7,527 bases of DNA from Clostridia bacterium (lineage in GTDB: Bacteria; Bacillota_A; Clostridia; Christensenellales; Aristaeellaceae): assembly GCA_009783365.1 (NCBI GenBank), contig WRHG01000087.1, positions 1-7,527 on the forward strand, given 5' to 3'. A program made the translations under genes and the position numbers. Under the pieces are notes generated by a model, which was not told the origin of the DNA, searched no databases, and saw only the letters and a program-made list of their open reading frames with translations. Each line of letters opens with the position of its first letter. Position 1 is the first letter of the stretch. This document shows positions 1 through 6,175 of this stretch, piece after piece.

Positions 1-7
1 TGCACGC

Positions 8-172
8 TTAATACTACTCTCTGATCAAAACGGTGATATCTTGCACGTCTTTTACGTTTTCGCTGTGCCTGCTCCACTCAGCATAGCGCCACTACGCCTC
101 GTTTCGGCGGCTTTGCGAAAACGTAAAATCCATTCCAATCTTATCCCCGTTTTGATCGGCGATTAGTATAAA
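8..172. repeat. long nested imperfect palindrome, possible mobile-element-like (MITE/REP-type) repeat
   Basis: Both halves of this gene-free stretch pair with each other in register. ATACTA at 11-16 pairs with TAGTAT at 164-169. GATCAAAACGG at 23-33 pairs with 147-157 and continues, after one mismatch, through GATA at 35-38 with 142-145. TTTTACGTTTTCGC at 50-63 pairs perfectly with 115-128. The outermost bases are TTA at 8-10 and TAA at 170-172. Inside the main stem, 61-68 can alternatively pair with 81-88 (one G-U in the plus-strand RNA), and CGCC 95-98 with GGCG 106-109. No protein is encoded. The size and symmetry suggest a small non-autonomous repeat or a structured RNA. It also lies just downstream of the minus-strand operon and could end or stabilise that transcript. 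The palindrome is seen directly; its nature is inference. Confidence 0.6.
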
Positions 173-176
173 TTCC

Positions 177-188
177 CGGCGGGCGCCG
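177..188 (-). terminator. weak stem-loop just after the operon's last stop codon
   Basis: CGGCG and CGCCG arms flank two bases, so the stem probably forms as 4 bp with a 4-base loop. It starts four bases past the stop codon of the URO-D-like gene. Only GGAATTTAT follows in the transcript, so there is no proper U tract. As an intrinsic terminator it is weak; the large palindrome further downstream may contribute. Confidence 0.25.
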
Positions 189-192
189 ATTG

Positions 193-1266
193 TCAGTAAC
201 GCCCGTCCTCAAAAAGCACGTCCAGCATGGCCTGGTAATTTGCCAGCGGAATGTCGTTCATCACGCTGTGGTTGGTGCAATAGAGATACCGACCGCCAAC
301 TTTAAGTTCGTTCATATATCGGCGGCAAAACGCGCGTACCTCTTCCGGCGTCCCAAAGGCAAGAGGCCCGGCGATGTCGATGTTCCCAGCGATGGTCAGG
401 CGATCCCCGTACTTGCGCTTGACCTCGAAGATATCGTTGGAATACGGCTCAATGGGGTTGATACAATCGATATCCATTTCCATGATGATGTCGTCGAAGA
501 TGCCCCCCAGGCATCCGCAGGAATGGAACATGACGGGCAGCTTCGCGTCCCGCGCGCGCTTGATCAGCCGGTTCATATGCGGCAGCCATATTTCCTTGAA
601 CAGCACGGGATTTACAAACGTTCCCTGCTTATAGGCGATATCGTCGCCCAGGTACATGAAAGTGACCCCCGCCTCAACGGCAATGTCAATGATGTGCAGG
701 TAATAATCCACGCAAATCTCCAGCATCTTCTCCACAAAGTCCCGATCGCTGTACAGCATGCAGAAGAAATCCCCAAATCCGCATAGGAACTGATAGCAGG
801 ACTGGAAGATGGGCCCGGTCAGAATAAATGTGCCGATGTCCGTCCCCTTCACGGCCTCGTTATATTCCTGAAGGTACTTTCTGCGCGGGGCGTAATCCGT
901 CTCCTCGTTTGGCAGAATAATGTCCTTGAGATCGGCTTCGCACTTGATACGCCCGTCCGTCACCACATGGATTCCGCCCTTTTCATCCCTGTATTTGAGC
1001 GGAACCCACAATGCCTCAAAGCCGATCACATCCTGTCCGTTGAAGTTGCATACTTCGATATAGTCCCGCGGGTCCATGGGCGGGTCAAACAGAACAGCGT
1101 CGCTGGCCCCCCTCGATCCTGCGAGGGTGGAGCCCGCGTCACGGCCTAAAATCGCTTTTACAACCTTGTCTTCAATCGCAATTTCAAAATGCGGCACCCG
1201 GTCCGGTATCTCCCCCCGGAATGTTTGAAGCAAACGCTCTTTATTCGGCTTACGAATATCTCCCAT
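193..1266 (-). CDS. URO-D superfamily protein, MtaA/CmuA-like methyltransferase relative
   Basis: A soluble 357-residue protein with the uroporphyrinogen-decarboxylase fold, close to full length for the family. It carries GDD at 207-209, HSCGC at 248-252, NPIEP at 270-274, GNID at 294-297 and a late Cys at 330. His248, Cys250 and Cys330 match the His-x-Cys...Cys zinc site known in the corrinoid-dependent methyltransferases MtaA, MtbA and CmuA. The N-terminal region reads DRVPHFEI and lacks the RQAGR motif that binds substrate in HemE, so a role in haem synthesis is unlikely. The gene is last in the operon, 13 bases after the permease. ATG at 1266 is preferred because AGGGCGG sits 8 bases upstream; an in-frame GTG at 1275 would add three residues but overlaps that site. 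No corrinoid protein is encoded in the window, so methyl donor, acceptor and substrate are unknown. Superfamily is secure; methyltransferase activity is inferred. Confidence 0.85.
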   Translation of the reverse strand: MGDIRKPNKERLLQTFRGEIPDRVPHFEIAIEDKVVKAILGRDAGSTLAGSRGASDAVLFDPPMDPRDYIEVCNFNGQDVIGFEALWVPLKYRDEKGGIHVVTDGRIKCEADLKDIILPNEETDYAPRRKYLQEYNEAVKGTDIGTFILTGPIFQSCYQFLCGFGDFFCMLYSDRDFVEKMLEICVDYYLHIIDIAVEAGVTFMYLGDDIAYKQGTFVNPVLFKEIWLPHMNRLIKRARDAKLPVMFHSCGCLGGIFDDIIMEMDIDCINPIEPYSNDIFEVKRKYGDRLTIAGNIDIAGPLAFGTPEEVRAFCRRYMNELKVGGRYLYCTNHSVMNDIPLANYQAMLDVLFEDGRY

Positions 1267-1279
1267 AACAGTCACCGCC

Positions 1280-2263
1280 CTACTTCTTCAAAATACCGCT
1301 GCGGATCACGTCGATCAGCACGGCCAAAATCAAGACGCCGCCGCTTACCACCATCTGGTAATACTGGTTTACGCTTAACAGCGTCAAGCCGTTCTTGATT
1401 ACCTGCAATATCAAGACGCCCAATATCGTACCGGAAATTCTGCCCTTACCGCCGGCCAGGCTCACGCCGCCCAAAATAACGGCGGATATGGTTTCCATTT
1501 CTGTGCCCGCGCCGGACTGCGGCAGAGCCGCGCCCACCTGGCAGGAGAGCAAGTAGCCGGCGATGGCCGCCGTTAAGCCGCTGATAATGAAAGCGATGAA
1601 TTTGACCCTGTTGCTGTTGATGCCCGAAAGATAACTTGCGTTTTCATTGCCGCCCACCATGTAAACCTGGCGGCCGAAGGTAGTGTATTTTAAGATATAA
1701 TAGATGATCGCTAAAATGATGATGGCAATAATGGCCATATACGGCACCACGTCAAACAGCCGGCCTCTGCCGAAACTGAGCTGTATGGGATCCTTAATCA
1801 TCACCGTGGCGTCTTTGATAATCCACGCGGCGCCGCGAAAGATCTGCATGGTGCCCAGCGTGGTGATGATGGGCGCGATCCGGAATACCGTAATCAGCGT
1901 CGAGTTGATAGCGCCCATCAGCAGTCCCAGGGCCAGCGTTACAATTACGGCCACCCACCAGGGCGCGCCGTACTGCTGGGCAATAAGAGCGCAGATGAGC
2001 GCCGTCACGGCGCCGATGGCGTTTTGGGAGACGTCCATGCCGCCCATGATCATCGCCACGGTCAGCCCTGAAGCCCTGATAGCCAGTATGGCGGCAAACA
2101 TCAGAATGTTCATGGTATTTTGAACGGTCAGAAAATATGGGGTGGCTACCGCCCATACGGTGCAGAGCAGCAGCAATGCGATTGCAAGGCTCAATGTGTT
2201 CCCCAATCCAAGTATTCTCTGTTTGAGCGTGAAGTTATCCGCTCCGGCTCTGCTTTCGCTCAT
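1280..2263 (-). CDS. RbsC-like ABC sugar-type transporter permease
   Basis: A 327-residue integral membrane protein of the branched-chain amino acid/ribose permease family (BPD_transp_2), the usual length for RbsC. Hydrophobic segments lie near residues 22-45, 50-74, 82-97, 100-122, 172-192, 219-241, 262-290 and 302-322. Family landmarks are GGMDVSQNAIGA (74-85; GGIDLS-type in RbsC), TTLGT (134-138), GGNENASYLSGI (204-215) and ILGGVSLAGGKGRISGT (263-279). It should form the membrane channel as a homodimer with the ATPase encoded just upstream. ATG at 2263 lies two bases past the ATPase stop and has GGGAGGGG at a suitable distance. A TTG at 2269 would overlap that stop but sits too close to the ribosome-binding site. 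The tight spacing implies translational coupling. The substrate cannot be read from the permease. Confidence 0.93.
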   Translation of the reverse strand: MSESRAGADNFTLKQRILGLGNTLSLAIALLLLCTVWAVATPYFLTVQNTMNILMFAAILAIRASGLTVAMIMGGMDVSQNAIGAVTALICALIAQQYGAPWWVAVIVTLALGLLMGAINSTLITVFRIAPIITTLGTMQIFRGAAWIIKDATVMIKDPIQLSFGRGRLFDVVPYMAIIAIIILAIIYYILKYTTFGRQVYMVGGNENASYLSGINSNRVKFIAFIISGLTAAIAGYLLSCQVGAALPQSGAGTEMETISAVILGGVSLAGGKGRISGTILGVLILQVIKNGLTLLSVNQYYQMVVSGGVLILAVLIDVIRSGILKK

Positions 2264-2265
2264 GG

Positions 2266-3762
2266 TCAAACCCCTCCCACAGCCATATTCAATATTTCGC
2301 GCTGCTCGTAATCATCACGCGCTACCTCGCCGACGATCCTGCCGTCGGAAAACACAAGCATCCGGTCAGTAATTCCCATGGTTTCCGGAAGCTCGGACGA
2401 AACCATGATGATGGAGATCCCCTGCTGGCAGAGGGATTCCATGATCTTATAGATCTCAACCTTCGCGCCTACGTCAATGCCCCTTGTGGGATCGTTCATG
2501 ATCAAGACCTTTGGGTCCGTCAGCAGCCATTTTGTGATGACCACCTTTTGCTGATTGCCGCCGCTTAACGATTCCACAAGGGTATCGCGGGACGGCGTCT
2601 TCACCTTCACGCGCTCAATCCATTCGTCACAATACCGTCTCTCTTTGGTTCTGTCTATGGCGAAACCTCTGCGCAGCTCGTCGAGGATCGTAACCGTTAT
2701 ATTATCCTTGACCGAATGGATGGCCACAAGACCGTCCTGTTTTCTGTCGCTTGGGATATAGGCGATTCCATGCTTTTTCGCATCCAACGGGTTATTGATG
2801 TGTACTTCCCGGCCGTCTATACGGATGCTGCCCACCTCGCAGCTCTTGATTCCCAGAAGCCCCTCCACCACTTCGGTGCGCCCGGAACCGACCAGCCCGA
2901 ACATACCCAATATTTCGCCCCTGTTCACCGCAAAAGAGATATTTCGCGCGATGGAGCAGCTTAAATTCTCCACTTCCAGCGTAGGCTCGCCGATTGCCGC
3001 TTTCCCTTTGGGGTACATATCGGTAATGGTTCTTCCTACCATCAGCGTCACAAGCTCCGAAATATCCGTATCCTTTATCTCCAGAACGGCCACGTTTTTC
3101 CCGTCCCGCATCACCTGCACCCTGTCGGCGATGGTGAATACCTCGTCCAATTTATGGGAAATATAAATGACCGACACGCCTTGCTTTTTCAAATCCGATA
3201 TAAATCCGAACAACCTCTTCGTTTCGGTTTCATTCAAAGAGGAGGTCGGCTCATCCATCACAACGACTTTGATATCCCGCGAAACAGCCCGGAGTATTTC
3301 CACCATCTGCTTTTCCGCCACCGTCAACGATCTGACCGGCGTAAACGGATGATGGTTCAGATTAAACGACCGCATCAGCGCCTCGGTATCTTTTTTCATC
3401 TTGGCGTAATCCACTTGTTTCAGCATGCCTTTTACAGGCACGCGGCCCATGAACAAATTCTCCGCGATCGTCATTTCATTGAGGTAATTAAGCTCCTGAT
3501 AGATAATCGCTATGCCTATATCCATCCGTTCCTTGGGAGAGGACAGCGGCGACACCGGTTCGCCGCCCAGTATGATATCACCGGAATCCTGCCTGTACGC
3601 TCCCGAAAGCACTTTCATCAGCGTGGACTTTCCGGCGCCGTTTTCTCCGATGATGGCGAGCACTTCGCCTTTTTTAACCTCAAGATCCACATGATCCAGC
3701 GCCAGAACGCCCGGGAACTGTTTCACCACATTCTTCATTTGAATGATGTATTCGTCGTCCAT
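2266..3762 (-). CDS. RbsA/MglA-like tandem ATP-binding protein of a sugar-type ABC importer
   Basis: A 498-residue cytoplasmic ATPase with two fused nucleotide-binding domains, as in RbsA, MglA and XylG. Domain 1 has Walker A GENGAGKST (39-47), Q-loop Gln89, signature LTVAEKQ (146-152), Walker B VVVMDEPTSSL (166-176) and switch His203. Domain 2 has the non-canonical Walker A GLVGSGRTE (289-297) usual for this family, a strong signature LSGGNQQK (399-406), and Ser-Ser (455-456) in place of the switch histidine. Its Walker B reads VLIMNDPTRGID (419-430), so Asn423-Asp424 replaces the usual Asp-Glu. The protein should power import through the adjacent permease. ATG at 3762 has AGGTGG seven bases upstream. 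A 20-bp stem-loop ends only about six bases before that ribosome-binding site and may limit its translation relative to the binding protein. Confidence 0.95.
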   Translation of the reverse strand: MDDEYIIQMKNVVKQFPGVLALDHVDLEVKKGEVLAIIGENGAGKSTLMKVLSGAYRQDSGDIILGGEPVSPLSSPKERMDIGIAIIYQELNYLNEMTIAENLFMGRVPVKGMLKQVDYAKMKKDTEALMRSFNLNHHPFTPVRSLTVAEKQMVEILRAVSRDIKVVVMDEPTSSLNETETKRLFGFISDLKKQGVSVIYISHKLDEVFTIADRVQVMRDGKNVAVLEIKDTDISELVTLMVGRTITDMYPKGKAAIGEPTLEVENLSCSIARNISFAVNRGEILGMFGLVGSGRTEVVEGLLGIKSCEVGSIRIDGREVHINNPLDAKKHGIAYIPSDRKQDGLVAIHSVKDNITVTILDELRRGFAIDRTKERRYCDEWIERVKVKTPSRDTLVESLSGGNQQKVVITKWLLTDPKVLIMNDPTRGIDVGAKVEIYKIMESLCQQGISIIMVSSELPETMGITDRMLVFSDGRIVGEVARDDYEQREILNMAVGGV

Positions 3763-3781
3763 GATGCTCCCACCTTTGGGT

Positions 3782-3825
3782 GAAACTGATCAACCACAGG
3801 CAAAAGCCTGTGATTGATCAGTTTC
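3782..3825 (-). promoter_or_regulatory. intercistronic 20-bp stem-loop between binding-protein and ATPase genes
   Basis: Arms 3782-3801 and 3806-3825 pair over 20 positions around a four-base loop. The single mismatch in plus-strand reading (C3794/A3813) becomes a G-U pair in the minus-strand transcript, so the stem is unbroken in the operon's own RNA. No U tract follows in the direction of transcription, so it is not a classic full terminator. Similar hairpins after binding-protein genes are known to protect the upstream mRNA or reduce downstream expression, giving excess binding protein; that role here is inferred. A small alternative stem (CACC 3779-3782 with GGUG 3771-3774) would cover the ATPase ribosome-binding site. 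Confidence 0.75.
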
Positions 3826-3847
3826 CCTAACGTACGTATTCGCCCGC

Positions 3848-4876
3848 TTATTCGGGGGCTTCCTCACCCAATTCGCCGTAGATATCGGCAATCTGATCCC
3901 TGCCCAGGAAGCTGTGATCAATCACCTGAATCTTGTCGGGGTTATTGCCCGCCAGGATATCTACGCACAACGGAACCACATAATCGCCGTATTTGTTGGG
4001 GTAGAACGCGCTGCCGCCCACCCAGCAGTTCTCGCCCTGTTCGAAAGCAGCCAATGTCTGGAAGGCGTTGTTGTTGGTTACAATGAATACGTCCGAATCC
4101 CGGTTTGCCGTCTGTACGGCCGAGAACACGCCCTGCCCGGTTTCGGGGTTCACCGTGCCCACGCCGATCTTCTTCGCGTCGGGATGCGCCGTCAGCCAAT
4201 CGGTCATCTTCTGATTGGACACAAGGGTCGTATCGGAACAGCCGCCGCCCATGTCAATCAGAACCACATTCTCTTCCGGAAGATCAATCCCTTCCTTGCG
4301 CAGCCCGTCCGCGATGCCCGTTAAGCGCAGCTTCACGAGATCGCCGTTTTCAGAGTTGAAAAACAGCACCAAGTATTCGATTTCGCTGTCCCACTTCGCC
4401 TTAATAGCCTGGGCCAGGCCCCATCCCGCCGTTTCGCCGGCCATCTGGTTGTTGGCCCCAAAGAACCAGCCGTCGTCGCCAACGCCCGGATACGCCACGT
4501 CAATGCCGACCACCGGCACGCCCCGCTCGCCGCAATAATCCACAAGGCTGCCGCCCACTTCCGCGTTTACGTTGAAGTCGACGATAACGTTCGCGCCCTG
4601 CATCAGAAGGGATTCAACATTGGCAAGGATCCGCTCCGTCTCGAAGGCGGACTCGGCTACAAGGATTTTTACACCATTTTCCTCCGCCGCGCGCTCCATA
4701 CTTTCCCCGACAATCCGGAGAAAGTCCACCGTCGTGGAGCCGTTGTTAAAGCCGATAACGACTTCCTCCTTCGGCACGACGTTGTATTGGTATCCCTCCG
4801 CCAATGCCGATCCGAGCGCGCCTGTCAGGAGCGTTCCAATCAACACAAACGCGACCCAAAGACTTACCTTTTTCAT
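3848..4876 (-). CDS. sugar-type ABC transporter substrate-binding protein (Peripla_BP_4-like)
   Basis: A 342-residue exported binding protein, first gene of the operon. The N-terminus MKKVSLWVAF begins a signal peptide with a hydrophobic core to about residue 20 and an ALA/EG site giving likely cleavage after Ala26. There is no lipobox cysteine, so it is predicted not to be a lipoprotein, unlike most such proteins in monoderms. The mature part has the two-lobed type I fold pattern: IGFNNGSTTVDF (41-52), VPVVGIDVAYPG (120-131), GANNQMAG (140-147), VFIVTNNNAF (263-272) and YPNKYGDYVVPLCVDILAG (292-310). VGGS at 286-289 stands where ribose-binding protein has VGFD, so the ligand may not be an ordinary aldose. 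ATG at 4876 is chosen because AAGGAG (4886-4891) lies nine bases upstream and the signal peptide starts there. An in-frame ATG at 4906 would add ten charged residues. Family is secure; ligand unknown. Confidence 0.92.
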   Translation of the reverse strand: MKKVSLWVAFVLIGTLLTGALGSALAEGYQYNVVPKEEVVIGFNNGSTTVDFLRIVGESMERAAEENGVKILVAESAFETERILANVESLLMQGANVIVDFNVNAEVGGSLVDYCGERGVPVVGIDVAYPGVGDDGWFFGANNQMAGETAGWGLAQAIKAKWDSEIEYLVLFFNSENGDLVKLRLTGIADGLRKEGIDLPEENVVLIDMGGGCSDTTLVSNQKMTDWLTAHPDAKKIGVGTVNPETGQGVFSAVQTANRDSDVFIVTNNNAFQTLAAFEQGENCWVGGSAFYPNKYGDYVVPLCVDILAGNNPDKIQVIDHSFLGRDQIADIYGELGEEAPE

Positions 4877-4961
4877 TTCCCTGTTCTCCTTCCATTTAAA
4901 TTTCATACGATCTATGCATCCATACCTGTGTCAGGCTGGAACATATTTAGTGAATGGGCAC

Positions 4962-4990
4962 AAGGTACCATGTTTACCCGCGATTGTCAA
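4962..4990 (-). promoter_or_regulatory. sigma-A type promoter of the transport operon
   Basis: Read on the minus strand, a perfect TTGACA (4985-4990) is followed after 17 bases by TACCTT (4962-4967), with TG one base upstream of the -10 (extended -10). Transcription would start near 4955 and give a leader of roughly 80 bases. A short palindrome CCTGTGTCAGG (4925-4935) lies in that leader. The promoter is read by consensus only. Confidence 0.7.
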
Positions 4991-5017
4991 TGATTTTTCG
5001 CTATTCGCATGTTTTTC
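4990..5017 (-). promoter_or_regulatory. candidate activator site: tandem repeat abutting the operon -35 box
   Basis: In plus-strand reading ATGATTTTTC (4990-4999) is followed by ATGTTTTTC (5009-5017); the TTTTTC cores are 18 bases apart, on the same face of the helix within error. The copies lie directly upstream of and touch the TTGACA box. That is where AraC-family activators commonly bind tandem half-sites to contact RNA polymerase. Assignment to the divergent AraC-type protein is inference. Confidence 0.35.
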
Positions 5018-5065
5018 ATATCACATTCCCCCGCTTTTTGCATCGTAAAAAATTGACATATTATC

Positions 5066-5115
5066 CGCAATAATTGCGCATTGTATTTGTATTGCCGATA
5101 CGGTACAATATTGCG
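5066..5115. promoter_or_regulatory. candidate operator: ATTGCG repeats and 13-bp palindrome at the regulator promoter
   Basis: A perfect palindrome CGCAATAATTGCG occupies 5066-5078. The half-site ATTGCG (5073-5078) recurs as ATTGCC (5091-5096) and ATTGCG (5110-5115), at steps of 18 and 19 bases. The copies surround the predicted -35 and -10 boxes of the AraC-type gene, as expected for autoregulation. No binding protein can be proven from sequence. Confidence 0.35.
5081..5109 (+). promoter_or_regulatory. predicted promoter of the AraC-type regulator
   Basis: TTGTAT (5081-5086) and TACAAT (5104-5109) are separated by 17 bases, matching 4 of 6 and 5 of 6 consensus positions. Transcription would start near 5116 and leave about 29 bases before the start codon. 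An isolated TTGACA at 5053-5058 has no acceptable -10 partner and is not used here. Confidence 0.5.
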
Positions 5116-5144
5116 TAAAGAAGCCGCAGGAGCGGGGTGATCGT

Positions 5145-6005
5145 ATGCCTGACCGCGAATATGATCTTGATATTGACGACGAATCCTACGGCGTCATCAC
5201 GTCCGTCAACAGGGCGACGGAGAATCTGCCCTTTATTTCTTACTGCGCCGGGCATTACTTCGCGCGTTCAAAGTATTATACGGTCAACCGGGTATTGGAA
5301 GGTTACCTGCTGATATATACGCTGTCGGGCCGCGGGCTGCTGACCGTCGGCAGCCGGGAATATACGCTGATGCCGGGCGATATGCTTTTAATCAATTGCG
5401 ATGATACGCCTCACAGATATCAATGCGACGGCAAGCGTTGGGAACTGCTTTTCGTACGTTTTTACGGAAAGGGCTGTAAAGGATATTTCGACATCATCTG
5501 CGGCGCAGACCCTACAGCTGTCGTGCCCATGCGGCATCCTGAGGAAACGGTTTTTCAATTTGAAAAAATCATTGAGCGTTCCGTCGACTCCGATTATTTA
5601 GCCAGCACGGAAATATGCCTCGCCCTTGCCACGCTGCTGACAAACATGGCGGCATCCGGAAAATCCACGGAAAAATCCAGCGCCGCCGTGCGAAACCTGA
5701 CCAGCGCCGTAAACATTTATATCAACAAAAACTATCAGCGCAGGATCACGATTGACGATATCGGGAAGGAGGTACATATGAGCCCGTATCATCTTACCCG
5801 AATTTTCAAAAAGCACACGGGATATTCGCTGTATGAATATGTAAATTTCTTTCGGATCAACCGGGCGGCGGAGTTGCTGCTGAATACGGATAAGCGTGTT
5901 CAGGAGATTTCCGGCGCCGTCGGTTTTATGTCCGTCGATTCTTTCATCCGCTGTTTTAAAAAGCATAAAAGCACATCCCCGGGGAAGTTCCGGAGGAACC
6001 CGTAG
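5145..6005 (+). CDS. AraC-family transcriptional regulator, cupin sensor plus double HTH
   Basis: A 286-residue cytoplasmic DNA-binding regulator of normal AraC-family length. The N-terminal half is a cupin-type ligand-binding domain; its core runs near 53-92 (YLLIYTLSGRG, then MPGDMLLI and TPHRY). The C-terminal part has two helix-turn-helix units. The first spans about 201-232 (ITIDDIGKEV, MSPYHLTRIFKKHTG). The second spans about 251-284 (RVQEISGAVGFMSVDSFIRCFKKH, SPGKFR). In the second, the usual KKxxGxSP glycine is Ser276 and the final Tyr of the SPxxYR motif is Phe282, mild departures. It is divergent from the transport operon across 268 bases and is the obvious candidate to control it in response to the transported compound. 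ATG at 5145 has AGGAG at 5128-5132 (12-base gap, rather long) and GGGGTGA closer in. Family secure; effector and target inferred. Confidence 0.93.
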   Translation: MPDREYDLDIDDESYGVITSVNRATENLPFISYCAGHYFARSKYYTVNRVLEGYLLIYTLSGRGLLTVGSREYTLMPGDMLLINCDDTPHRYQCDGKRWELLFVRFYGKGCKGYFDIICGADPTAVVPMRHPEETVFQFEKIIERSVDSDYLASTEICLALATLLTNMAASGKSTEKSSAAVRNLTSAVNIYINKNYQRRITIDDIGKEVHMSPYHLTRIFKKHTGYSLYEYVNFFRINRAAELLLNTDKRVQEISGAVGFMSVDSFIRCFKKHKSTSPGKFRRNP

Positions 6006-6033
6006 AATGATAGGCCGCTCCGCCGGGGCCATG

Positions 6034-6071
6034 CCTGCCGCCCCATACGGGCATCGCCGATATGCCGCAGG
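6034..6071 (+). other. bulged stem-loop after the regulator gene
   Basis: CCTGC (6034-6038) pairs with GCAGG (6067-6071), and inside it GGCAT (6050-6054) with ATGCC (6062-6066), with an 11-base bulge on one side. AAAACC follows, with no T tract, so it is not a clear terminator. The rest of 6006-6092 shows no gene. Confidence 0.2.
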
Positions 6072-6092
6072 AAAACCAACGCCGCTGAAAAC

Positions 6093-6122
6093 TGTACATC
6101 GCGCCTGTACTTATGCTAGAAT
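6093..6122 (+). promoter_or_regulatory. predicted extended -10 promoter of the secreted-protein gene
   Basis: TGTACA (6093-6098) and TAGAAT (6117-6122) are 18 bases apart, and TG at 6114-6115 gives an extended -10. Transcription would start near 6129, ahead of the ribosome-binding site at 6161-6167. This separates the gene from the regulator upstream and argues against the in-frame ATG at 6113, which would lie within the promoter. Confidence 0.55.
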
Positions 6123-6175
6123 ACAAGCCAGTGGATTTCTTGACCGGGGACTGCCGTGGGAAAGGAGCAAGCTTT

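Noticed and set aside
8..172. CRISPR array or tRNA in the left-end repeat region
   Set aside because: There is a single palindrome, not regularly spaced direct repeats with spacers, and no anticodon arm or T-loop consensus is visible.
190..786. 198-codon open frame on the plus strand opposite the URO-D-like gene
   Set aside because: The opposite strand encodes a protein with clear family motifs throughout; this frame has no recognisable features.
193..1266. HemE (uroporphyrinogen decarboxylase of haem synthesis)
   Set aside because: The RQAGR substrate-binding motif is absent, while a zinc-site His-x-Cys and distal Cys, absent from HemE, are present.
3154..3783. 209-codon open frame on the plus strand opposite the ATPase
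   Set aside because: Antisense to canonical Walker and signature motifs; His/Arg-rich composition typical of a shadow frame.
5598..6032. 144-codon open frame antisense to the AraC-type gene
   Set aside because: Overlaps the helix-turn-helix coding region; no promoter or ribosome-binding site and no domain.
6113..6175. Upstream in-frame start at 6113 for the exported protein
   Set aside because: The ATG overlaps the extended -10 element, has no ribosome-binding site, and would put 21 residues before a good export signal.
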